Positions 1 through 9,000 of a stretch of DNA of 64,000 nucleotides are shown in pieces (the stretch's first letter is position 1; every line of letters begins with the position of its first letter). The notes under the pieces are model-generated. The model did no database searches, was not told the origin of the DNA, and worked only from the letters and a program-made list of their open reading frames with translations. The stretch comes from Pseudofrankia inefficax (GTDB lineage: Bacteria; Actinomycetota; Actinomycetes; Frankiales; Frankiaceae), in NCBI RefSeq assembly GCF_000166135.1, contig NC_014666.1, positions 1,922,001 through 1,986,000 of the forward strand, read 5' to 3'. The translations under genes were made by a program, and so were the position numbers.

Positions 1-397
1 AGCCCGACGTGCTGGCCGAGGTCACCCACGGAATCCCCAGCCGGGCGCCGGCGAGAGGTCCAGCCAGCGCCTGCATGTCGCAGACCAGGAGGTCGGCGTC
101 GACGCGTTTGGCCGCGTCGGCGACCGACTCGTGGGTGGCCTCGGCGAGCGGGACGAGGAAGTCCTCCCAGAGAAACCGGGCGGCGGCGTAGCCCCGCAGG
201 CCGAGGCCCTGGTCGGCGCCCAGCGGCGGGCCGAGGGCGGGGTGCACCTCGGCCTCCGGTCCGGCGAGCGCGCGGACCAGTGACGGTTCACCCGACCAGG
301 CGACGCGGTGGCCACGGGCCGCCAGCTCGTCGGCCACCGCGACCAGCGGCGTGATGTGCCCGACCAGCGGCGGGACGACGAGCAGGAAGCTGCTCAT
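1..397 (-). CDS. Glycosyltransferase, GT1/MGT type (N-terminal part, runs off the window)
   Basis: Reading the minus strand from an ATG at 397 gives an open frame to the window edge, with no stop. The protein begins MSSFLLVVPPLVGHITPLVA, then has DELAARGHRVAW and VDADLLVCDMQALAGPLAGARLGIPWVT. This is the N-terminal acceptor-binding Rossmann half of UDP-glucuronosyl/macrolide-type glycosyltransferases, including the GH-x-x-P loop and the D-L-L-V-x-D strand. The nucleotide-sugar-binding half lies outside the window. Its start overlaps the stop of the upstream hydrolase (ATGA, 394-397), so it is translationally coupled to the PKS operon. I infer that it glycosylates the product of the synthase; sugar and acceptor are unknown. 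Confidence 0.85.
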   Translation of the reverse strand, partial: MSSFLLVVPPLVGHITPLVAVADELAARGHRVAWSGEPSLVRALAGPEAEVHPALGPPLGADQGLGLRGYAAARFLWEDFLVPLAEATHESVADAAKRVDADLLVCDMQALAGPLAGARLGIPWVTSASTSG

Positions 398-1209
398 GCC
401 TGCCCTCCGGGCGCCACCGGGACGGTGTGGTGCGAGAAGATCCAGTCGAGCAGCAGCTCCCGTACCTGCCGATGGGCCTCGACGAGTACCGAGTGGTCCT
501 GGTCGGGGATCACGACGGTCCGGCAGTCCGGCAGCAGGCTCTCCAGGAGATACGGGTCGTCGGCCTGGAACCCGTCGCTGCCGATGATGCTCAGCACCGG
601 GACGGTGATCTGGCTGAGGTCGGTCAGGTCGAGCATCGGCCCGGTCGGGATCTCCTCGACCATCGAGGTCGCCTCCAGCCGCCGGTAGGCCTGCCGGGAC
701 AGCCGGGCGTGGTGGTCACCGAACCGCACCGCGATCCACTGGTACGCCTCGTCGGTGGACAGCTCCCGCTTGGTGTTGGCCAACACCTCACCCACCCGCG
801 CGGCCCACGTCTCGGTCGGCGGCTCGGACTCGATGCAGACCAGGCTGGCGACCCGCTCGGGGTACGCGGCGGCGAACCCGAACGCGATCGTGCCCCCGAA
901 ACTGTTCCCGATCAGGTGCACCGGTGCCCGCACGTCGAGCGCGCCGAGCAGCCCGTCGAGATCGGCCACGAAATCGCCGACCTGGTAGCCGCTGGCGGGT
1001 CGGGCGCTGTTCCCGTGGCCCCGCAGGTCGTAGAACAGCAGGTCGACGCCGGCCGCGGCCAGCGGGGCGGCCAGGGTCAGGTAGAAGCTCGCGAGGCTGT
1101 CGGTCCCGAGACCGTGGACGCACACGAGCGTCGGTGCCGGGTCGTCCGACGGCCGGCCCGACGTGTGCAGGTAGTGGATGTCCGCACCGTTGACATGAAG
1201 AGTCGGCAT
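394..1209 (-). CDS. Alpha/beta hydrolase of the PKS operon
   Basis: A 271-residue alpha/beta-fold hydrolase. It shows the oxyanion-hole motif VHGLG, the strand-turn LLFYDLRGHGNSARP, the nucleophile elbow GNSFGG (Ser) and a C-terminal catalytic His in DQDHSVL; an acid in the GSDG segment completes the triad. It has no signal peptide. It starts 2 bp after the stop of the ACP gene and overlaps the glycosyltransferase start by 4 bp. By position it may release the acyl chain (thioesterase-like) or hydrolyse an intermediate, but the family is too broad to fix the substrate. Confidence 0.85.
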   Translation of the reverse strand: MPTLHVNGADIHYLHTSGRPSDDPAPTLVCVHGLGTDSLASFYLTLAAPLAAAGVDLLFYDLRGHGNSARPASGYQVGDFVADLDGLLGALDVRAPVHLIGNSFGGTIAFGFAAAYPERVASLVCIESEPPTETWAARVGEVLANTKRELSTDEAYQWIAVRFGDHHARLSRQAYRRLEATSMVEEIPTGPMLDLTDLSQITVPVLSIIGSDGFQADDPYLLESLLPDCRTVVIPDQDHSVLVEAHRQVRELLLDWIFSHHTVPVAPGGQA

Positions 1210-1211
1210 GC

Positions 1212-1520
1212 TCAGTCGACGGCCGTCGCGACATCGAGGCGGGACACGACGTAGTCGACGACCTGGCCGACGCGCAGGCCGATGACGTCCGCGAGGTCCT
1301 TGTCGGAGAGGAACTCCGCCATGCTCACCTGGTCCCCGTACCGCGCCGCGAGCATCACGCCGAGGGTGACCAGGTCGATGCTCTCCAGCTCCAGCTCACT
1401 GTGGAACAGCGTGTCCATCGTGACGTCGACGGGCGGTGACCCGTACTTCTGGACGATCTCGTTGATGAGACTGTTGATCTCGGTCAGGACGGCGCTGGTC
1501 TGGTCGTCGTCTGCGGTCAT
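1212..1520 (-). CDS. Free-standing acyl carrier protein
   Basis: A 102-residue acidic protein. Its segment LFHSELELESIDLVTLGVML contains the Ser of the E-S-I-D-L/M motif that receives 4'-phosphopantetheine, as in type II carrier proteins. The start chosen is the ATG at 1520, preceded by an AGAGG ribosome site, and it overlaps the stop of the KS-AT-DH gene (ATGA, 1517-1520). The frame stays open upstream, but that part is only the shadow of the PKS gene. It probably works in trans with the two megasynthases, for example as a transfer or offloading carrier ahead of the hydrolase and glycosyltransferase. Confidence 0.88.
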   Translation of the reverse strand: MTADDDQTSAVLTEINSLINEIVQKYGSPPVDVTMDTLFHSELELESIDLVTLGVMLAARYGDQVSMAEFLSDKDLADVIGLRVGQVVDYVVSRLDVATAVD

Positions 1521-4500
1521 GCTTCGATTCCTCTCGATTCCAGATGGTGTTCGTCGTGGCTGGCGCTGTCCGGCGTGGCGGGATCGGTTCGCGCGGCCAG
1601 CGGCCGCGCGATGGCCGCCGCGAGATCCGGCTGGCTCGTGACCTCGATCTCGAACGGGGGCAGCGCGTAGCCGTGGGCACCGGAGACCGCCACGGCGCCC
1701 GTGACGTCGCGTCGGTGTGCCCCGTCCGGACGGGAGGCGGTGCCGAAGGGGTCCGACACCCGCAGCTGGGCCGGGAAGATCGCCTGACGGCGCGGCCCCC
1801 AGAGCTGGGCGCGGACGGCGTCCTTCACGGCGATCCGCCGCAGCAGCCATTCACGCCGCAGCGTCGGGGGAGTGGCGTCGTACTGTGCGCGTTCCGCCGC
1901 GCCGAGGTAGCGGCTGAGCACCATCTCGCGGACGGCGAGGTCGGACCACCGCTCGGTCGCCACCATCCAGCCGTCGGCGCGGCGCTCGGCGAACGGCTGC
2001 CGCTCCGGCCAGCGGAACGCCTCGTCGAGCTGGGCGGGCAGGTCGAAACGGCGGTTGACCCAGCCGTAGACGACGGCCCAGACCTGGTTGCCCTCGACCA
2101 GCTGCAGGTACGCCTCGACCCACTCGTCGTCGCACTGCCGTACCCAGGCGTGGCAGGTGACCGGGCTACCGGGCGCCGGGTCGGGACCGAGGAACTCGAT
2201 GCCGCCGATCCGCACCGGGAACATCACGTAGCGGTCCGTCTCGCGCAGCCGCACCCAGTAGCCGAGCAGCTGGCCGGCGGCGTCGAGGAGCGCCCCTGGC
2301 GTCCGGGAGGCAGTGAGCACCGCGCGGACGTGCGTGGGCCCGTGGCCGAGGAGGCTGGTCACGCCCTGGAAGGCGGGACCGTGGAACATCCACCGTTCCC
2401 GGTACAGGTCGCGGCCGGTCATGTCCGGCGGCTGCTCGGCGTCGGTGTCGACCGGCCAGCGCGGCGGGCGCTCGGTGGGGTAGGCGTCCGCCACCCGGAC
2501 CAGGCCGCTCGCGTAGCCGGCGAAGGTGACGCGGTAGCGGTCCGGCCCCTCCGGCCGCACGGCGACGGCCACGTCGGTCGCCGGTTCCGCCGTCAGCCAG
2601 TGGTCGAAACGCACGTCGTAGACGCCGACGGCGACCCGGCCGCTCGCCGCTCGGGCGTAGCCAGCCATCAGCGCGACGGTCGTCGTCGCGGCCACCACCG
2701 GCCGCCGATCGGCGAGGTCCGGCCAGTCCGGCGCCTGGGGTGTCAGGGCATGGTCGAGCAGATATGGCATGGCCGCCGTCGAGACGTGCAGCGTGGCAGT
2801 CCAGCCAGTCCCGCCGGGCTCCACCCGCGGCGCCTGGTCGGGGGTGGGCATCGTGGAGGCCGCCACGGTGTGGATCACGTCGGTGGTCGTCGCCCCGGTG
2901 GCCGGCCCCCGCTCGGAGCGGTGGGCTCGGACGGGCGGAGCCAGCAGGGTGGCGGCCGTGTCGGCGGTCTCGGTCAGCAGCGCGACGAGCTCCTGGGCCA
3001 GCGGGTCCTGGGCGGCCGTGGCGACGAGCGGGTGATCGCCGGACAGCGGCCAGCTCGATCCGTGCCCGGCCTCCGGACGCTCGAAGGCACCGTCGCCGGG
3101 CGTCCGAAGTCCGCTGTCGGTCAGATCCAGACGGGGAAGACTCGCCGACGCGAGGACGATCGATGCCGCGCTCAGGTCGAGCCGCACGAGCGACTGGCGA
3201 GGAGCGGGCTCCGCGGCCGTCGTGGGGCCGGTATCAAGGCGGCCGCCAGACACACCGGCCGCGTCGAGCACGGCGAAGTCGGGGTCGGCGTTCTCGACCC
3301 AGAGCGCGACGGCCAGCCGGCGAAGCTGGCCGAGCCCGTCGCGGTGCGCCGAGTTCGCCGCGATGGTCAGGTGGGGCGCGTCCTCCAGCACGCCGTCGAC
3401 GAGCCCGCCGAGCCGGCCCGGCCCGACCTGGATGAACACCCTGGTGCCGGCGGCGTACATCGCCTGGATGGTCTGGCGGAAGAGGACCGGTTCGACGAGG
3501 TGGCGGACGAACAGCTCGCGGACCTCGGCCAGGTCGGCCGGGTAGGGCGTGGCGGTGGTCGCCGACCACAGTGGGAGCTGGGCGGGGCGGCGTAGCTGGA
3601 GCCGGTCGGTCCTTGCCCGCAGCGCCGCGAGGTGGGGCCGCAGCATCGGGGTGTGGAATCCGGACCGGAACGGCATGATCTGCACGACGATGTTCTTGCG
3701 GCGCAGTTCGGCGGCCAGGTCGGCGACCGCGGCGGGCGGTCCGGCGACGACGGTGCTCGCCGGGGCGTTGTCGTGGGACAGGACGATGCCCGGGTGGCCG
3801 CGCAGGTGCTGCCTGGCCTGGTCGGCCGAGCAGGCCAGCGAGGCGTATTCGACGTCGGGGACGTCGCCCTCGTAGGGGTCGGCGGCGAAGATGTCGGCGT
3901 CGACGGCGTCGTCGTCGAACATGCCGGCGGCGAACATCGCGCTCCATTCGCCGATGCTGTGGCCGGCGAGTGCGTCCGGTTCGATGCGCAGCCGGCGTAG
4001 GACCCGGTCCAGGACGCGGCTGACCAGCAGGACGCTGGTGCCGTGGCGGCCGAGGTCGGCGTTGGACAGGTCGGCGCTCAGGGTGATGCCGAAGTGGTGG
4101 GCGACGTCGTCGAGCTGGGGGGAGAACTCGGCCTCCAGCCCCGGGAACACGAACGCGGTGCGTCCGGGTGCCGGCCCGGCGAGCAGGGGCTGGGCGCTGG
4201 CCCAGACCTCGCCGCGGCCTCGCCACGCCTCCCAGGCGCCCAGGCGCATCCCGCCGACGGCGTGGCGGGCCGCGGCGAGCCGTCGTCCGGTGGGGTTGAC
4301 CAGGCCGAGGCGCGCGCCGACGGCGGCGTCCGCGGCCGGGCTGGTCGCCGCCGCGCGCAGCGTGGCGTCCTCGACCTCCAGCAGGACGCCCAGCTCGTCC
4401 GGGGTCGACGCCGCGAGCCGCAGCACCAGCTCGGGCTCGGCGACGGCCGCCACCGGTGCGCTCCGTTGCTCGGCTGGGGCGGGCACCACCGCGGCCGGTG

Positions 4501-6037
4501 CGCCGAGCGCCGTTCCCAGCCTGGCGGGGGCGAGTACCGCACGGGTCGCCGCGGTGGGCTGGGGGGCTTCCTGGAGCAGCACGTGGGCGTTGGTGCCGCC
4601 GAAGCCGAACGCGTTGACGCCGGCCCGGCGCGGGCCGTCGGACTCCCAGGGGACGGCGGCCGGCAGCGGCCGGAACCGGGTCTCGGCGACCGTGGGGTGG
4701 GGGTCCTCGCAGTTGACCGCGGGCAGCAGCACCCGGTTGTGCAGCGCCAGGGCGGCCTTGACCAGGCCCGCGACGCCGGCGGCCGCCATCGTGTGGCCGA
4801 TCATCGCCTTGACCGAGCCGAGCGCGCCGACGTCGGCCGGGTCGCCGGAGCCTGGGCCGAAGACGCGGGCGAGGGTCGTCAGCTCGGCCGTGTCGCCGGA
4901 CGGCGTCGCCGTGCCGTGGGCCTCGATCAGGCCGACGGCGCCGGGCGCGCGTGGGTCGAGTCCGGCGGCGTGCCAGGCGCGTTCGATCGCGGCCTGCTGG
5001 CCGTCCGGGTCCGGGCTGACCAGCCCGCCCGCGCGCCCGTCGCTGGACACCCCGGTCCCGCGGATCACCGCGTAGATCCGGTTCCCGTCGCGCCGCGCGT
5101 CCGCCAGCCGTTTCAGGACGACGACGCCGGTGCCCTCGCCGATCAGCAGGCCGTCGGCGTTCCGGTCGAACGGCCGGCTGCGCTGCGACTTCGACAGAGC
5201 GCGGATCTGGGCGAACACGCTCCACAGGGTGATGTCGTGGCAGTGGTGCACCCCGCCGGCCAGCACCGCCTCACAACGGCCCGAGGACAGCTCGGCCACC
5301 GCGCTGTCGATGGCGATCAGCGAGGAGGCGCAGGCCGCGTCGACGGTGAACGCGGGCCCGCCGAGGTCGAGGCGCCCCGCGATCCGGGCAGCGGCCAGGT
5401 TCGGCACGACCCCCATGGCCGCGTCGGGCGCCTCGGGGCCGAGCTGGTCGGTGAACGCGGTCCTGACCTTCTCAAGATCGTCGGAGCCGAGTCCGGGCAG
5501 CAGAGTCCCAAGGGTCTCGACCAGCTGGCGGGCGGTACGAAGCCGCTGGTCGAGACGGGCCAGACCCGGGCCGAGATAGCCGCCGCGGCCGAGGATGACA
5601 CCGACGCGGCGGGGGTCTCCCAACGCGGCCGCACCCCCGGCGTCCTCGATCGCGGCGGCCGCGACGCGCAGCGCGAGCAGCTGGTCGGGCTCGATGCTGG
5701 GCACATCGCGCGGCGGGATACCGAAACGCAACGGATCGATCCAGGCGAGCTCGTCGACGAACCCACCGCGCCGGCAGTAGATCCGGTCGGCGCGGGCGGG
5801 CCCCGAGGCGCCACGCGGGTCGTAGAACGCCGGGTCCCAACGGCCGGGCGGCACCTCGGTGATCGCGTCGGAGCCGCTGATCAGGTTCTGCCAGTACGTC
5901 GCCAGGTCGGGTGCCCCGGGCAGGAGCACCGCCATGCCGACGATCGCGACGGGAGCGGGCCGCCAGCCTGGGCCGGCGGCCGGGGTGACCGCCGGCCGGT
6001 CCGGTTCTCCCGCTGAGGCGGTGGCGTGGGGGGTCAC
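1517..6037 (-). CDS. Type I PKS/PUFA-synthase-like protein: KS-AT-DH with C-terminal PPTase-like segment
   Basis: A 1506-residue multidomain synthase with a GTG start at 6037, 3 bp after the stop of the upstream megasynthase. The ketosynthase spans about residues 28-455 (AIVGMAVLLPG, active-site Cys236 in DAACASS, EAHGTATPSGDTAE, GSVKAMIGHT). The acyltransferase spans about 610-910, with Ser694 in GHSIGEW. A hot-dog dehydratase starts near 1080, with candidate His1096 in LLDHALTP. The last ~130 residues (EWLLRRIAVKDAVR with Lys1405, then SDPFGTASRPDG and VAVSGAHGYAL) resemble the 4'-phosphopantetheinyl transferase domain fused to enediyne and PUFA synthases, though divergent. It has no ACP of its own, so it must use the ACP of the partner protein or the free ACP. 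Confidence 0.9.
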   Translation of the reverse strand: MTPHATASAGEPDRPAVTPAAGPGWRPAPVAIVGMAVLLPGAPDLATYWQNLISGSDAITEVPPGRWDPAFYDPRGASGPARADRIYCRRGGFVDELAWIDPLRFGIPPRDVPSIEPDQLLALRVAAAAIEDAGGAAALGDPRRVGVILGRGGYLGPGLARLDQRLRTARQLVETLGTLLPGLGSDDLEKVRTAFTDQLGPEAPDAAMGVVPNLAAARIAGRLDLGGPAFTVDAACASSLIAIDSAVAELSSGRCEAVLAGGVHHCHDITLWSVFAQIRALSKSQRSRPFDRNADGLLIGEGTGVVVLKRLADARRDGNRIYAVIRGTGVSSDGRAGGLVSPDPDGQQAAIERAWHAAGLDPRAPGAVGLIEAHGTATPSGDTAELTTLARVFGPGSGDPADVGALGSVKAMIGHTMAAAGVAGLVKAALALHNRVLLPAVNCEDPHPTVAETRFRPLPAAVPWESDGPRRAGVNAFGFGGTNAHVLLQEAPQPTAATRAVLAPARLGTALGAPAAVVPAPAEQRSAPVAAVAEPELVLRLAASTPDELGVLLEVEDATLRAAATSPAADAAVGARLGLVNPTGRRLAAARHAVGGMRLGAWEAWRGRGEVWASAQPLLAGPAPGRTAFVFPGLEAEFSPQLDDVAHHFGITLSADLSNADLGRHGTSVLLVSRVLDRVLRRLRIEPDALAGHSIGEWSAMFAAGMFDDDAVDADIFAADPYEGDVPDVEYASLACSADQARQHLRGHPGIVLSHDNAPASTVVAGPPAAVADLAAELRRKNIVVQIMPFRSGFHTPMLRPHLAALRARTDRLQLRRPAQLPLWSATTATPYPADLAEVRELFVRHLVEPVLFRQTIQAMYAAGTRVFIQVGPGRLGGLVDGVLEDAPHLTIAANSAHRDGLGQLRRLAVALWVENADPDFAVLDAAGVSGGRLDTGPTTAAEPAPRQSLVRLDLSAASIVLASASLPRLDLTDSGLRTPGDGAFERPEAGHGSSWPLSGDHPLVATAAQDPLAQELVALLTETADTAATLLAPPVRAHRSERGPATGATTTDVIHTVAASTMPTPDQAPRVEPGGTGWTATLHVSTAAMPYLLDHALTPQAPDWPDLADRRPVVAATTTVALMAGYARAASGRVAVGVYDVRFDHWLTAEPATDVAVAVRPEGPDRYRVTFAGYASGLVRVADAYPTERPPRWPVDTDAEQPPDMTGRDLYRERWMFHGPAFQGVTSLLGHGPTHVRAVLTASRTPGALLDAAGQLLGYWVRLRETDRYVMFPVRIGGIEFLGPDPAPGSPVTCHAWVRQCDDEWVEAYLQLVEGNQVWAVVYGWVNRRFDLPAQLDEAFRWPERQPFAERRADGWMVATERWSDLAVREMVLSRYLGAAERAQYDATPPTLRREWLLRRIAVKDAVRAQLWGPRRQAIFPAQLRVSDPFGTASRPDGAHRRDVTGAVAVSGAHGYALPPFEIEVTSQPDLAAAIARPLAARTDPATPDSASHDEHHLESRGIEA

Positions 6038-6040
6038 CGG

Positions 6041-9000
6041 CTACCAGCCGGAGGCCGTGTAGACGACGCCGCGCAGGTCCCTGGGTCCCCAGGCGAGCTC
6101 GCGCAGCAGGCAGTGGTGGCCTTCCTCCGGATCGATCAGGTCCACCCCGCGCCGGGCGAAGTCCCACTCCAGGCTGGCGCTGACCATGCCGGGGTGGCTC
6201 TCGTCCGGTGCCCACGGGCCCCAGTGCGCCGTCAGGGCCCGCGACCCGGTCCGTCGGGCCCAGTCCGCGCCGAGGGTCTCCAGCGCGTCGTTCGCCGCGG
6301 CGTAGTCGCTCTGGCCCCGGCTGCCGAGGACGCCGGCGATGCTGCCGAAGAACACCAGGGTGCGCGGCGGTGTGGGCAGTTCGCCGAGGGCCGCGAGCAT
6401 GGCCCGCGCCCCGGCCACCTTCGTGTCGAACACGCGACGGAAGGACTCCAGGTCCTTGTCGGCGACGAGGCGGTCCTCGATGACTCCGGCCGCGTAGACG
6501 ACGGCGTCGATCCTGCCGTGCTGGGCGAACACCTGCTTGACGAAGTGGTGGACCGCCTCGGTGTCCAGCACGTCGAGCGAGTGGTAGCGCGCGTCGCCGC
6601 CGCGGGCCGCGGCGGCGCCCAGCGTGGCGCGGATCTCGCGTTGCGCGAGGACCCGGTCCACCGCGCGGGTCGCGTCGCGGGGGGTCGTCTCGCCGAGCGC
6701 CTGGACGGCACCGAGGAGCGCCCTGCGGTCGAGGGCCCCGGCCAGCCGGGGGTCCTCGTCGTCGCCGATGTCGGGGGTGCGGCCGGCCAGCTCCAGGTGG
6801 CAACGCGCGGCGCCCGCCAGCAGGACGCTGAATCCCGCGGTGATCCCACGGGCCCCGCCGACCACGACGACGACGGAGTCCTGGTCCAGGCCGAGGGCCG
6901 CGGCTTCGGCGGCCCCGTCGCCGGCCGGTCCCGTCCCGGCCGTCGCGAGCGGGCCGGCGGGTGTGGCGGCCAGCTCCTCGGTCAGGCGGGCGCCGTCGCG
7001 GTGGGCGACGACGACGGGTCCACCCGGAGGTTCGGCCAGCTCGGCGGTGACCAGGTCGGCGAGGGCGGGTCCGGCCTGAGCGTCGGTCTCGACCAGCTTG
7101 ATCAAGGTGTCGGGATACTCGCGGCCCAGGGTGCGGAACAGGCCGCGCAGGCCGGCGGCCGGCGCGGCGTCGGGCGGCGCGACCGCCAGCAGCCAGCGAG
7201 GTCTGCCGCGCAGCACCGCGCGCACCGCGCCGAACGCCTCGGGTAGATCCGGGGAGTCGCTGCCGGGTGGCGCGGCCAGGTAGATGCCGCCGGCCAGGTC
7301 CGACTGCTCGATTTGTGCCAGCTCGTCGACCAGCTGGAAGTGCGCCTCGGCGCCCAGGTCCGTGAGCCGGCGCAGGACCGCTTCGCGGCCTGGAACGTTC
7401 ACCGTGCGGCCGATCACCGCCCAGCTCGTGCCGGTCAGGTCGACCTCGCTGGTGGCGAGTGGGCTGGGCCGTCGGGCGAGGACGAACCGCTTCGGGCTGT
7501 GGCCACGGGCGCCGTGGGCCGGCACGCCCGTGCCGGCGGGGACCTCTGCCGTGCCGGCCGGGACCTCCGGGACGGAGACCTCGATCGGTGGGGTGGGGCG
7601 GGGCTGGTCGCCGCCGACGCGTTCGCCGAGCCAGCGGACGATGCCCCGGACCGTCCGCAGGCGGCTGAGCTCGTCGACGCCGCCGGCGTCGGCCAGCGCG
7701 AACCGGTCGACGAGGAGACCGGCGAGCTCGGTGCGTTTCAGCGAGTTGACCGACAGGTCGGTCTCGAGATCCAGGTCGGCGTCGATCATGTCGGTCGGGT
7801 AGCCCGTGCTCTCGGCGATGAGGTCGAGCACCTGCGCCGTCACGTCGACCGGAACCTGGGCCGGCGGCGCGGCCGTGGCGCCGCCCGCGCCGGCCGTGGG
7901 CACGTCGGCGGCGGGCGGCGGGCCGGCGAGCGGTTCTGCGTCGACGGCGCCGTTCCACTCGGCCAGCAGGACGTCGGCGGCCGGCTGGCGCGCCGTCACG
8001 GCTGGCGGTGCCGCGACCTGGTCGCGCCCGGCGCCCAGGTAGGACAGCAGCACGTCGCGCTGCGCGGCCAGGTTGTCCCGGGAGGTTCGCAGGAACTCGC
8101 TGACCAGCGCCTCCCGGTCCGCGGGCCTGGAACCCTCCACCTGGTCGAACGAGGGCCAACCGGCCGGCGCCGCACCCGTGGCGACAGGCTGGTCGGCCCG
8201 GAGCGTGACCGAAACGCCCTGGCGCGGCGTCGGGACGCTGTCCGGGTTCCCGGCTGGCGCCGCGGCTGTCCGTCGTATCCGCCGGGCCGACGGCAGGCCC
8301 CCGGACAGCGGCTCGCCGTCCGCGCGGCAGATGCTGCGCCCGTCCACGCTCCACCGCGGTGGCGCCATCGGAACCGACGACGCGTGGTCGACGGCGTCAC
8401 GGCCGTCCAGCAGCCACCCGGTGCCGAGTGGCACCCCGGCCACGAGGAGCGCCGCGACCGCGTCCAGGAAGCCGGTCAGCCCGCCGCGTCGGCCGTCGCA
8501 CGCGACCGCCCGATGCGGCCGGTCACCGAGGATGGCGTCGACCAGGCCGGTCAGTACCCGGCCGGGGCCGGCTTCGACGAAGACCCGCGCTCCGGCGGCA
8601 TACATCGCCTCGATCTGCTCGACGAACCGCACCGGGGCCGTCACCTGCGCGGCGAGTTCGTCGCGCACGGCGTCGCCTGGGTCGGCGGCGCCGTCGGCCG
8701 CCGCGTAGGGGGCGGCGGTGCGGTTGGCCCAGACCGGCAGCCGCGGCCTGGTCAGCGGGGTGGCGGCGAGGGCCTCGGCGAACGCGACAGCGGCGTCGGC
8801 GATCAACGGGCTGTGGAACGCGCAGGCCACGGGCAGCGGAACCGAGCTGTGGCCGGCGTCCCGCAACAGCCGTACCGCCGTCTCGACCGCCGTCGTGGGC
8901 CCCGAGATCACGATCTGGTCCGGCGCGTTGTGGTTGGCGATCACGACCGGGCCGTTGACCCGTGGATCGGCCAGGACGCGGTCCACATCCGACGGGGTCG

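Noticed and set aside
1544-3595. Long + strand frame (683 codons) opposite the KS-AT-DH gene
   Set aside because: It is rich in Arg/Gly/Val without any domain and mirrors the third-position GC of the real minus-strand gene; a shadow frame.
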